A stretch of DNA of 64,000 nucleotides from Phyllobacterium endophyticum (GTDB lineage Bacteria; Pseudomonadota; Alphaproteobacteria; Rhizobiales; Rhizobiaceae). Where the stretch lies: NCBI RefSeq assembly GCF_003010935.1, contig NZ_PGGN01000003.1, positions 558,001-622,000 on the forward strand, in the 5' to 3' direction. Shown one piece after another: positions 55,802 through 64,000 of the stretch. Under the pieces are notes generated by a model, which saw nothing but the letters and a program-made list of their open reading frames with translations, was not told where the DNA came from and did no database searches. Made by a program: the position numbers and the translations under genes. Positions within the stretch are counted from its first letter, which is position 1; each line of letters begins with the position of its first letter.

Positions 55802-56446
55802 CTAGACGGCCGCTGCCCAAGCATTTCTGAATGAGCCCGGCGTCAATCCGATCATGCGTACGAATTCTCGCGTAAAATGGGCTTGATCGAAAAATCCTCC
55901 GTCCAGGGCAGCTTCGACCAATGACTCTCGCTGCTGTAGGAGCTTCTTGGCTTTGTGAAGTGCGAGCACGACATGGAAATTGTGCAGGCTGGTGCCAACC
56001 TGATTGCGAAAAATACGCGAGAGATGGCCCGGGGAAACGGCGCAGGCATTCGCAACGCTCACGACATCGGTTTGCAGTGTGGGTCTTGTAGAAAGTTCCT
56101 GCGTTACACGTTCAATAATCGCGCTTCGCCCGCCCTTCCAGACGACGTTTGGACCGGAAACAAATCTCGAGCAAAAGGCCCAGCCCTCTCGATCAAGAGC
56201 TTCAAAACGATGCACGGTACCAGCCGGTACGAGTCCTGTTTCGCCCGCTTCGAAATCACGATAACCCGATGCGGTTCGAAGGCGTGCTCGACCTTCACTG
56301 ATCGTCACCAGCTCGTCACCTGAGTGATAATGCGCTCGAAATGACCAGCGATGCCGTTTGCCTTGCACGACTTCGACGCTCCTGTCGTGCTCGATTTGAA
56401 CATGAAGACTAGTGCGAAGTCTGTCTAAAGATCCATGTGATGACAT
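55802..56446 (-). CDS. AraC family regulator with N-terminal cupin
   Basis: Regulator of 214 residues. The N-terminal cupin (RAHYHSGDELVTISEGRARL, AGETGLVPAGTVHRF) is followed by an AraC double HTH (VSVANACAVSPGHLSRIFRN, VEAALDGGFFDQAHFTREFV, RMIGLTPGSFR). Start 56446 has GGGAGGAG immediately upstream. It diverges from the DUF3100 transporter gene, 172 bases away, and most likely controls that operon. Confidence 0.9.
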   Translation of the reverse strand: MSSHGSLDRLRTSLHVQIEHDRSVEVVQGKRHRWSFRAHYHSGDELVTISEGRARLRTASGYRDFEAGETGLVPAGTVHRFEALDREGWAFCSRFVSGPNVVWKGGRSAIIERVTQELSTRPTLQTDVVSVANACAVSPGHLSRIFRNQVGTSLHNFHVVLALHKAKKLLQQRESLVEAALDGGFFDQAHFTREFVRMIGLTPGSFRNAWAAAV

Positions 56447-56618
56447 CGCTCCTCCCTTCAAGATCGCCCGCTCTCAATATCATGAACGAAGGTTCACCGC
56501 GAACCATTTGCAGGTCATTTCTGTCCAAGACGCGGTGCTGCGCCTGGAGTCATCATCGCTCTTGAAGAGCCGGAAAAAGGGCCAACGCACAATGAAAACC
56601 TGACAGAGGGAACGAACG

Positions 56619-57971
56619 ATGACTGAGAGGATAATGGCGGTAAATCCGCCGGGTGTGTTCGCGGGAACCCGCCTTGCCAAACTGTTCTTCTGCGCGGCGG
56701 CATGCGTGCTTGTCGCCGAACTTATCGGAACCTTGACCATCCCGCTCGGCGGAAAGCTCCAAATCATCCTGATGCCGCTATTGTGGGCGTTGTTGATCGG
56801 AGCCGTATGGGGCATCTCAAGCCCAAGGTTGCCGCAGGCGCTTCAGATCGACCGGAAAATGCAGGTTCTGTCGGCTGCAGTGCTGCAGCCTGCACTGCTG
56901 ATTTTCGTGGCAAAGCTTGGATTGCTGGTGGGCGGCAACTTGCCGACAATACTGCAATCGGGCTGGGCGCTGGCGTTTCAAGAACTCGGGCACTTCTTCG
57001 GGACGATGGTGTTCGGGCTTCCATTGGCACTGCTGCTTGGCATCAAGCGGGAAGCCATCGGCGCAACCTTTTCGGTCGGACGCGAGCCCAGCCTTGCCAT
57101 CATTGGCGAGAAATACGGGATGGACAGTCCCGAAGGACACGGCGTTCTGGCCGAGTATATTACTGGCACCATCTTCGGTGCGGCTTTTATTGCGATATTC
57201 GCCGGATTGATCGCCAGTCTAGGGATCTTCAATCCACTTGCCCTTGCAATGGGTGCAGGGGTCGGGTCGGGTAGCATGATGGCAGCAGCCTCTGGCGCCA
57301 TTGCTGCGCAGGAGACACCCGAAGTCGCAAAGCAGGTCGCCGCATTCGCAGCTGCCGCCAATCTCGTCACCGTGACCATCGGAACGTATTTCACGTTGTT
57401 CCTGTCGCTGCCGTTCACGGTCTGGCTCTACGGAAAACTAGAACCCGTTCTTGGTCGAACACGCGCGATCTCATCTGTCGCGTGGGACAAGGGCCTGCAA
57501 AGGGAGACGTCAGAAAATTTGCCCCAACTTTCAGCCGTGCATCTCCTGGCAATCTGGCTTGCCTCGGGTTTGATGGCATTGTTCGGCAACTGGTACAGCT
57601 ACAAGGCATGGCCCGACCGAGAGATTCTGGCAGGACTGGCGATCATCGTGGCGGTTGTTGCAGTGGGATTCGCAATATACCGCCTGACGAAGAACGCCCT
57701 GCCCGCCGTACTGTTCGTCTCACTCATCGCCATGGTGCTGACCTATCCGGGTGTGCCGTACGCCGACGCGGTGAGCGTCTCGACAGGCAAAATCAACTTT
57801 CTCGCACTTGCTACTCCCGTGATCGCATATGCAGGGCTGTCGATCGCGAAGGATGTGCCAGTCTTCCGCAAACTCGGCTGGCGTATCGTCCTTGTGTCCC
57901 TTGTCGCCAATGCCGGCACATTCATCGGAGCGACTTTGATCGCGCAATTCTTTGTGCACCCTCACATTTGA
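56619..57971 (+). CDS. DUF3100 family membrane protein, putative transporter
   Basis: Integral membrane protein of 450 residues with about 12 hydrophobic segments. It matches my memory of DUF3100: conserved FVAKLGLLVGGNLPTILQSG, EAIGATFSVGREPSLAIIGE and ALAMGAGVGSGSMMAAASGA segments. The family is uncharacterised but commonly sits beside M20 hydrolases, as here, so it probably carries the N-acyl amino acid or the released acid. GAGGGAAC precedes ATG 56619. It ends 55 bases before the M20 gene. Confidence 0.85.
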   Translation: MTERIMAVNPPGVFAGTRLAKLFFCAAACVLVAELIGTLTIPLGGKLQIILMPLLWALLIGAVWGISSPRLPQALQIDRKMQVLSAAVLQPALLIFVAKLGLLVGGNLPTILQSGWALAFQELGHFFGTMVFGLPLALLLGIKREAIGATFSVGREPSLAIIGEKYGMDSPEGHGVLAEYITGTIFGAAFIAIFAGLIASLGIFNPLALAMGAGVGSGSMMAAASGAIAAQETPEVAKQVAAFAAAANLVTVTIGTYFTLFLSLPFTVWLYGKLEPVLGRTRAISSVAWDKGLQRETSENLPQLSAVHLLAIWLASGLMALFGNWYSYKAWPDREILAGLAIIVAVVAVGFAIYRLTKNALPAVLFVSLIAMVLTYPGVPYADAVSVSTGKINFLALATPVIAYAGLSIAKDVPVFRKLGWRIVLVSLVANAGTFIGATLIAQFFVHPHI

Positions 57972-58026
57972 CGATCAGTTGCCCGGCTTCCAACGCACCA
58001 ATCAAGCGATCCCTAAGGAGATTTCA

Positions 58027-59217
58027 ATGCTGCACAATGATCCCATTGCCCCTCTCACCGATGAAGTTATCAGCTGGCGACACCATATTCACGCCAATCC
58101 GGAACTTGGGTTTCAAGAAAAAGAAACAGCACGTTTCGTGGCCAAAAAGCTACGCTCCTTCGGCGTGGATGAGGTTCACGAAAATATCGGTGGCACCGGC
58201 GTCGTCGGGGTGCTTCGCAACGGCAACAGTACGCATGCTATCGGTCTTCGCGCGGAGCTGGATGCCCTTCCCGTAGTAGAAAAAGCCGACGTGCCGTACA
58301 TCTCAAAAAGCGAGGGCGTGATGCACGCCTGTGGTCATGACGGACATTCGGCGATGCTGTTGGGGGCGGCAAAGCTGCTCTCAGAAACACGGTCCTTTGA
58401 CGGCACGATCTACTTCATCTTTCAACCGGCGGAGGAAAACGAAGGCGGCAGCATGCGCATGATCGAAGACGGGCTTTTTCGCCGTTTCCCGGTCGAGGCC
58501 GTCTATGCGGTCCATAACTGGCCCGGCCTGAAATTCGGGACAATCGCTACGCGCGTTGGTCCACAAATGGCGGCTGTAGACAATTTCGAACTGACGTTTG
58601 AAGGCCTGGGCAGCCACGCAGCCATGCCTCAGATCGGCGACGACCCGATCCTGGCCGCCTCGGCATTCGTTCAGACTGTACAGCGGATCGTCAGTCGCTC
58701 GGTGGATCCGCTGTCGCCGCTTGTTGTCAGCATCACGCAGGTCCACGGGGGTAATGTCGGCAATATCGTGCCGAAGAAGGTCTGGGTGCAAGGCACCTGC
58801 CGCTTCTTCGAGCCCGGCTTATCGGATCATTGCGAGAAGCTCGTTGGCCAGATTGCCCAAGGAATTGCATCCGCGCATTCGCTGGGCGCGAATCTGCAAT
58901 ACAAGAAGGGCTACCCTCCTGTGGTGAACACACCGGAGGCCACGGCGCGGGCAATCGAGGCCGCATCGAGCGTGCTTGGCAGTGAGAATGTAGTGACCGA
59001 CTTCGCTGCGAGCCTTGGTTGCGAAGATTTCGCCTACATGGTTCGCGCCGTGGGCGGATGTTATGTGTGGATCGGTGCCGGCGAAGTCGGCCCTTCTGAA
59101 GGATTGCATGGCGATAAATTCGTCTTTAACGATGGAATCGTCCCCGCCGTGCTGCGTTATTGGCAAACTCTCGTCGAGCAGGTGTTGCCGCTGCACTCGC
59201 GTGAGGCTGCCCAATGA
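58027..59217 (+). CDS. M20 family amidohydrolase (hippurate hydrolase/aminoacylase-like)
   Basis: Metal-dependent amidohydrolase, 396 residues. The family pattern WRHHIHANPELGFQEKETA opens the protein; metal ligands are in MHACGHDGHSAM and QPAEENEGG, and the dimerisation segment has GLGSHAAMPQIGDDPILAAS and QRIVSRSVDPLSP. CTAAGGAG lies just before ATG 58027, so the longer frame is rejected. It likely releases an amino acid and an acyl group from an N-acyl amino acid brought in by the DUF3100 protein. Its stop overlaps the aminotransferase-like gene by four bases. Confidence 0.92.
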   Translation: MLHNDPIAPLTDEVISWRHHIHANPELGFQEKETARFVAKKLRSFGVDEVHENIGGTGVVGVLRNGNSTHAIGLRAELDALPVVEKADVPYISKSEGVMHACGHDGHSAMLLGAAKLLSETRSFDGTIYFIFQPAEENEGGSMRMIEDGLFRRFPVEAVYAVHNWPGLKFGTIATRVGPQMAAVDNFELTFEGLGSHAAMPQIGDDPILAASAFVQTVQRIVSRSVDPLSPLVVSITQVHGGNVGNIVPKKVWVQGTCRFFEPGLSDHCEKLVGQIAQGIASAHSLGANLQYKKGYPPVVNTPEATARAIEAASSVLGSENVVTDFAASLGCEDFAYMVRAVGGCYVWIGAGEVGPSEGLHGDKFVFNDGIVPAVLRYWQTLVEQVLPLHSREAAQ

Positions 59218-59955
59218 GTTCAACGTCGCAGAGCGGCCTGCCGCTTATCAGTAGTCGCCGGGGCGGACACGCGGTGATCGATGGCATCGACATGATCATG
59301 CTGGGTTCGAACGACTATCTCAGCCTCTCCCTCGACGAACGTGTTATTGCAGCCACGCGGGAGGCGCTGGACATCTACGGTACGGGAGCCGGCATCTACC
59401 CTGTTTTGGCGACAACGGCCCTCCACCTCGAACTCTGCGAGGGCCTTGCCGAATTTCTTGGCACGGAATCCGCGGCAGTCTACTCCTCGGGAGGTGCTGC
59501 CAATTCAGGCGTGCTCACGACGCTTGTTGAGCAAGGTGATATCATCATCTCTGATCGCCTGAACCATGCCAGCATCATCGACGGTTGCCGACTGAGCAAG
59601 GCAGATGTCGTCGCATACGAAAACAGGAATGTTGTCAAGCTGCGCGAGGCGCTCGAAAATGCCGGGGCCAGACGCCGAAAGCTCATTGTCACCGACGGGA
59701 TCTTCAGCATGGAGGGCGGCGCCGCGCCGCTGATGGAAATCTACAAACTCGCTCGTGCGCATGACGCCTTGCTGGTCGTGGACGAGGCGCATGCAACGGC
59801 CGTGGTCGGCCCGAAGGGCGCCGGTACGGCACCTATGTGCGGAATTCCAAACGGCTCCCCGGGATTGTTGCTCACCGGATCTTTGTCGAAAGCCCTTGGC
59901 GGCGCGAGCGGCGGGTTTGTGGCAGGCTCGCAGGAGTTCGTTGATGAACTGCACA
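59214..59955 (+). pseudogene. Aminotransferase class I/II (KBL/BioF-like), C-terminally truncated
   Basis: About 247 codons of an alpha-oxoamine synthase-like protein (normal size about 390-400): NDYLSLSLDERVIAATREAL, YSSGGAANSGVLTTLVEQGD, SDRLNHASIIDGCRL, the PLP Asp region VVDEAHATAVVG, and the PLP Lys in GSLSKALGGASGGFV. Family sequence ends near FVDEL at about 59955. The frame runs on to 60122, but that part is antisense of a truncated AraC gene. The C-terminal domain is lost, so activity is unlikely. It was co-translated with the M20 gene (overlap ATGA). Confidence 0.75.
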
Positions 59956-60371
59956 GCTTCCGCTTTGATGCCATCATCGTCACGCGAACTTTCGTGGGCA
60001 GTCAGGATTGCATGTGCCAGTTCGCGATCATTAATAAGCGGACGGGAGAATACTGGCACATCAATCTGGCCGAGTTCCTCGCTGATAGAAGACATAAGAT
60101 CGAGTGTCGGATAAAGCGTTAGATACGACCAACCGGCCTCCGTACCTGCTTGCCCGTCATGACATTCTTCGGGATTCACAACAGCGATTGTACCGGGGGT
60201 TGCACTTACGTTCTTGTTACCGATTCTGATACGCTCGCAACCCCCTGTTATGAGGGCGATGACATATGTCGAGTGCGTGTGCAGATGATATCTGTGGTCC
60301 TGGAATCGTGCCTTGAGCATGCCAAGGTTCTCAAACCGGGGGTGTCGCCAAAATTCAGTAACATCTGGCAT
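59950..60371 (-). pseudogene. AraC family regulator, N-terminal sensor only
   Basis: From ATG 60371, with GGAGGGAACGA just upstream, the protein reads as an AraC ligand-binding cupin: FEN-LGMLKARFQDHRYHLH, THSTYVIALITGGCERIRIG and PGTIAVVNPEECHDGQAGTE. Homology ends near QFINEL at about 59950, where it meets the truncated aminotransferase gene head-on; the AraC HTH is missing. The frame then continues to 59505 as antisense of that gene. It cannot bind DNA. Confidence 0.75.
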
Positions 60372-60643
60372 TCGTTCCCTCCAAATGCATTTGTAGCAGG
60401 AGCTTGCCTTGCGCTCCTACAGCGTCTGTTTTGAATGCGCTTCGCGATTGCGAGTCTCTCCCTTGATGGCGAAAAATATATGAGCCAAGAACATGTCGAA
60501 CTCAAATAGGGTATGAAACATACCTCAAACCCCAGCCTTGTATTGTATGAAATTGACCTGAGTTGGATCGGTGACGCCTCCCCGCAGCCGTCAAAGCGCC
60601 CGGTCAATTCTCATCGTGGCAATGGATCATTGGCGCTCTTGCG

Positions 60644-61060
60644 TCATAAGGCATCCGTGAACTCCGGCAGTCGTTCGAAGAGATCGCCAACGAGGCGGTA
60701 GTCGGTGATCTGGAAGGTCGGCGCCTCTTCTCCTTGTTGACAGCGGACGATCACTTTTGAACGCTTGCCGGCAAGATGCTGGACAGCGCCTGAATGCCGC
60801 AGGCGATGTAGAGCTGCGGGGCGGCGACCTTCCAGTCCGGCCAAGCTGCCAGCCGCTGAGCGCATAGCAGGCATCGACGGCGGCTCGCGATGTCGACCAG
60901 CTGTCGGCCACAGGCAGGATGACTTCGAGGAGTTTTTCCAGAGCCCAGCGCAGGCAGCGCGAGATGATGATCTTCGCCAAGGTCAGTGCGTAGCGGCAAA
61001 GCTCTTCTTGTCAGCCACCGGCGCACTTCACAACCTCGACGAAACGTATAGGGGCTTTGC
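60644..61060 (-). pseudogene. Remnant of electron transfer flavoprotein alpha subunit (etfA/fixB)
   Basis: Spread over three minus-strand frames are pieces of the FAD-binding C-terminus: [14 protein letters not shown] with [20 protein letters not shown], then [12 protein letters not shown], then [15 protein letters not shown] and [20 protein letters not shown] ending LPEFTDAL. The order matches ETF-alpha (PQLYIAxGISGAIQHLAGxxxSKVIVAIN). At least two frameshifts separate the pieces and the N-terminal domain is gone. Confidence 0.7.
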
Positions 61061-62361
61061 AACCAGGGATAACCAGCCGGTCACAGGATGATCCCTACTT
61101 CGTTCAAACGTGGCGGCGATCACGGCCCGGCTGTTCCTGCCCCCTGGAACAATGGTCCGACCGCGCGGTTCTGTGGAAGGCTGCCTTCGAAGCTACCATC
61201 AGCGGTTGCAGCATCGATGCGGTTTGAGCAAGGTCCGGCAAGATCGATTTGCTGTCCAGATTTGTATGCTACACGTTGTCTCTTCGCCAGCCAGAAATCC
61301 GGGGCGCTTCAAGTTCCGTCGAACTATGTTGATGAAAGATTATGTCGGAACCTTGTCACCCAGCATCCGGTGAACCCTGACAACTGCTGAATGGTCGAGC
61401 GCTGACCCTCCCCCCGCACTGCACGCTGAAAAGAGCTGCTGCGCCAGGGCTGTCGCGGGCAAAAACGATTTCAGTTTGCGTGCAGCGTCCAAGGCGTTGT
61501 TCAAGTCCTTCTGGTGGAGCTCGATTCTGAACCCGGGCGCGAAACTGTCTTTGACAGCTCAGCGTGAACTATTTTTCGCATGCTTGTCCGGGCAAACTAC
61601 AGGGCACCGGACTTTTTTTACCACGCGTTGCGCATGAACCTGCTTTTTTCGAAACCCGCAGTTGCTGGAGCGTAGCGGTAACATAACCAAAGTCCAACGT
61701 ACCGGAGTACAGGATGAAGCCGGGTTTTGCTTGGAGTGGCCCTTGCCTTGCGCAATGTTCCACGACAACCATGAAGGCGTTCACAAGCTTGGACAGGAGA
61801 GACACCACGATCCTGGTGCGCCGACGGAGCACTCCCCAAGAAATGCTCAGGCAAAGCACTGTCAAAGCTAAATGATCTGGAGAGCAGCGCCGGGTGCGTT
61901 CACCGAAGGGACCTTCCCTGCAGGAGCAAGAATCTTGCAGGTAACAGGACAGATGCGGACGAGGACTGGCGGACGACCCGACCATTGCCTTGTTGGAGAG
62001 TTTTAATGTCTTACATTGTCGTTTTGGCGGCGCTACAAGCGCATAGGCCCTGTTGCCGCGGGGACACAGGTGACCTGTTATAGACCGTCATCATTATCCA
62101 GCCATGGAAACTGCATCGCCTGCGCCGCTTTGGGACGCGTCGCCCAACTACACTCGACGATCTCGCTGCAGCCTTGAACCAGGCAAATTGCGAGGCGCCG
62201 ACGAACCAGTCCAGTCGAGCCTTGGCTTTTGATTGACAGCGCCGTTGCAACAGAATTGCGCCAAAGCCAAGAAGCAGGTCAAGTCGAAACCTTGGCGACA
62301 AACCTCGCCAAATTCGCCGAAAGAATATAAGGTTGAAGAGTTTCGCAATCAGGTGAGAAAA
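61061..62361. other. Long region without recognised gene
   Basis: About 1.3 kb. Many short frames overlap on both strands, none with a ribosome site or family match. Given the relics on its left, this is probably decayed coding sequence. Confidence 0.45.
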
Positions 62362-62541
62362 ATGGCAGTTTCACGGCAAACTTGTTTCAATACCATCCTG
62401 GCCACTATCGTAGTCTTCGCTGCGTGTAATCACATGACCCGGAGCACCCTGCTGGGATTTGTTCAAAGCGCGGACAATACGGCATACGTTGTATCCGTTA
62501 CCAAGCAAAACGCGTTTCGTGCGCTGTTCTCAGGCCAATAG
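62362..62541 (+). CDS. Possible small exported or membrane protein, 59 residues
   Basis: From ATG 62362, with GGTGAG about four bases upstream, the protein has a basic start, then a hydrophobic core (TCFNTILATIVVFAACN) that could be a signal or lipoprotein-like leader ending in Ala-Ala-Cys, and a polar tail ending in AFRALFSGQ. No family recognised. It lies within a gene-poor stretch, so it may be chance. Confidence 0.35.
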   Translation: MAVSRQTCFNTILATIVVFAACNHMTRSTLLGFVQSADNTAYVVSVTKQNAFRALFSGQ

Positions 62542-63201
62542 TGCTTGGCGTTCTAGAACGATCCTGCTTTCCTACGATTGAGGCGATGCCAATTTGCTAG
62601 GGTATCTTTGAGCTACGCGATTCCCGAACGTCTGTTGTGGAGAAGAATGTCGGCTCGCATAGGCGGGTCAGCGCCCTGGAACCAACGACACCGGATATAC
62701 AGCCCGGCCTGGAAGTGTTCATTTTTCAGGCTTCATGCAGAAAGCGATTTGCTGCGATCAGAATATCGCCGCCCTGTTCTGCCCGCCCCCCGTAGTGGTG
62801 GTCACAAGCCCGCCAGAATTTCGATGATGGGTATCAACACCAGATGTCACACGGTTGAATTCCGGTCTCCACACATGGATCTCTTTGCCAGTTGCAAGCA
62901 TATTCACCCCCATAGCGGGTCATTCTGGCGAGTTCACGTATCAAATAGCATCCGATTGCGTTTCGGTTGTGCTCGATCTCAGAGGATGCCTTCAGGCAGG
63001 ACTGTCCGTCCAAAAGGCGCTCGCGTGCGCCAAAACGTTTCCCCGCTTGTAGGGGTTTCCGCCTTATTCAAAGCCGCGTTACGCCATCAACAGTCAGACC
63101 GATAAGAGTACTTCAGACCGGGGTGTCGCCCATATGAAAGGGTGCCAGCGACAGGATCAATAACCCATTTTATTGGACCGTCAGCATTTGATCCAAACTC
63201 C
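62542..63201. other. Region without recognised gene
   Basis: About 660 bases. A 175-codon frame at 62578-63105 is open but its composition and lack of motif or ribosome site make it an unlikely gene. Confidence 0.45.
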
Positions 63202-63429
63202 TCAGCAAGATTGCATGACCAGGAAATTCGCTGGAAATGCGTTCGCGGATTGCGCGCTCGGCCTCCCGTCTGCCGCTGTCACTGGATCGAAGCGGTAGCC
63301 GGCTTCAGTTTGCTCTCCATGGCCAGTTTCAGGCGAAACCCGAAAAGCGTTTCCGCTGGTGCTGCATCTACCAAGCGGAATAAATTCAATAGCCGGAAGC
63401 TCACTCATAAGTTTGGTGATCGGGTTCAT
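63202..63429 (-). CDS. Hypothetical protein, 75 residues, coupled to an MFS gene
   Basis: The ATG at 63429 overlaps the MFS stop codon in ATGA, a typical coupled arrangement. The protein (MNPITKLMSELPAIEFIPLG onwards) has no membrane segment and I recognise no family. It may be the start of a longer gene that has been broken, since it ends in sequence of non-coding look. Confidence 0.4.
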   Translation of the reverse strand: MNPITKLMSELPAIEFIPLGRCSTSGNAFRVSPETGHGEQTEAGYRFDPVTAADGRPSAQSANAFPANFLVMQSC

Positions 63430-64000
63430 ATCTGTTTCGACCAGTCAGTAAGACGGCTGCCTGACGCAACCGTTATCATCGCCACGGCGATGAAAACGAA
63501 GCTTGTTACGAGCGATGTGGATTGTGCGATAAATCCGATAAAGGGGGGCCCCAGCAATAATCCGGCATATCCCATAGTCGCAACCCGGGACATCGCCACG
63601 CTTGAGGGAATACTCTGCGAGCGCCCGGCCGATGAAAAGATACGTGGAACCAAATTTGAAATGCCTAGTCCTGCAAAAAAAAGTGCAAGAAAAACCAATG
63701 CCAGATTGCCAGTAGACAATGTGCAACTGACCGACACTGCAACAATGAGCGCTCCGCCGCGGAACACCCGGATCGAGCCAAGCCGGTTGTTGCAGTAGTC
63801 TCCTATCGACCGGCCCAATGCCATCGCTCCGGCGAAGGTGGCAAAACCAAATGCAGCGGTACTCTCCGTCGTGTGCAGAATATCAACGAGGTAAATAGCA
63901 ATCCAGTCGCACAAGGCCCCTTCGGCAAAGAGTGCAAGGAAGGCAATGCCCCCGAGCAGAAGGAGGCGCCTGTTTTCAGCGCTGTTGTAGGATGTGCGGG
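63426..64000 (-). CDS. MFS transporter, C-terminal half (partial at window end)
   Basis: The frame runs off the right edge. The visible 190 codons contain six hydrophobic segments, including LLLLGGIAFLALFAEGALCD and FGFATFAGAMALGRSIGD, with an Arg-rich loop, and later GYAGLLLGPPFIGFIAQ. This is the second six-helix bundle of a major facilitator, resembling YbjJ-type permeases. The start and substrate are outside view. Confidence 0.85.
   Translation of the reverse strand, partial: RTSYNSAENRRLLLLGGIAFLALFAEGALCDWIAIYLVDILHTTESTAAFGFATFAGAMALGRSIGDYCNNRLGSIRVFRGGALIVAVSVSCTLSTGNLALVFLALFFAGLGISNLVPRIFSSAGRSQSIPSSVAMSRVATMGYAGLLLGPPFIGFIAQSTSLVTSFVFIAVAMITVASGSRLTDWSKQI

Noticed and set aside
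59505-60371. A 288-residue minus-strand AraC protein and a 302-residue plus-strand synthase
   Set aside because: Each has family sequence only up to the junction at about 59950; the remaining parts are antisense of each other.
1-64000. tRNA genes, CRISPR arrays, replication or conjugation genes
   Set aside because: None was seen; no cloverleaf-like ends, no regular repeat-spacer pattern and no repABC or tra/vir-type proteins. A covariance-model search would be needed to exclude small RNAs.

Overview
The window looks like an accessory replicon or genomic island of an alphaproteobacterium of the order Hyphomicrobiales (Rhizobium, Phyllobacterium, Mesorhizobium or Brucella/Ochrobactrum type). 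The reasons are the gene families present (a DUF1612 helix-turn-helix protein, DUF6494, a cyclase/TPR protein with the usual rhizobial layout, an ExbB with a proline-rich N-terminal extension), many ABC uptake systems, and a TGA-N9-TCA iron box of the RirA type in front of exbB. No tRNA, rRNA, CRISPR array, replication gene or intact insertion sequence was seen. Species identification is not possible from sequence reading alone.

Layout. 1-5135: a Liv-type ABC operon (end of a binding protein, two ATPases, two permeases) followed by a GMC oxidoreductase. 5246-7588: exbB-exbD-tonB, iron controlled. 7731-9790: a DUF1612 regulator and an L,D-transpeptidase. 9955-11684: an MFS exporter facing a MerR regulator, with a textbook MerR promoter between them. 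13366-17640: a polar amino-acid ABC operon that contains an unusual alanine-racemase-fold protein. 19311-30642: a catabolic cluster with a cupin XRE regulator, a gamma-glutamyl-amine-type glutamine synthetase, SDR, aldehyde dehydrogenase, N-formylglutamate amidohydrolase-like protein, and a sugar-type ABC importer followed by a dimethylformamidase-like protein. 30855-32863: a GlxA-type AraC regulator facing an isonitrile-hydratase-like DJ-1 protein. 33545-38173: two very large uncharacterised proteins in tandem. 38693-40540: a GAF-GGDEF-EAL protein.

40774-51413 mixes intact small genes (phosphodiesterase, DUF6494, DHFR-like, squalene-cyclase-like) with broken ones (cyclase stub, frameshifted heme peroxidase, frameshifted SRPBCC gene, and a TPR protein and RND pump that lost their 5' ends at one shared junction). 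52111-60371 holds an enolase-superfamily enzyme, a solo LuxR-type HTH, a DoeB-like deacylase, and an AraC / DUF3100 transporter / M20 amidohydrolase / aminotransferase-like cluster, whose last gene is fused head-on with a truncated AraC gene. 60372-63200 is mostly gene relics, including an etfA remnant, and the window ends inside an MFS gene.

How the genes may work together. In the 19-31 kb cluster the same imperfect palindrome (TGTTTC..AT.TGGA.A.A) was found by eye before the cupin regulator, between the divergent SDR and ALDH operons, and before the ABC/dimethylformamidase operon. This suggests one regulon for uptake of an amide or amine, its hydrolysis, gamma-glutamylation, oxidation and release. 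The nearby isonitrile hydratase-like protein would make a formamide, the kind of compound a dimethylformamidase homologue could hydrolyse, so an isonitrile/formamide pathway is a possible but unproven reading. The two-gene unit at 33.5-38.2 kb is the least explained intact part of the window.
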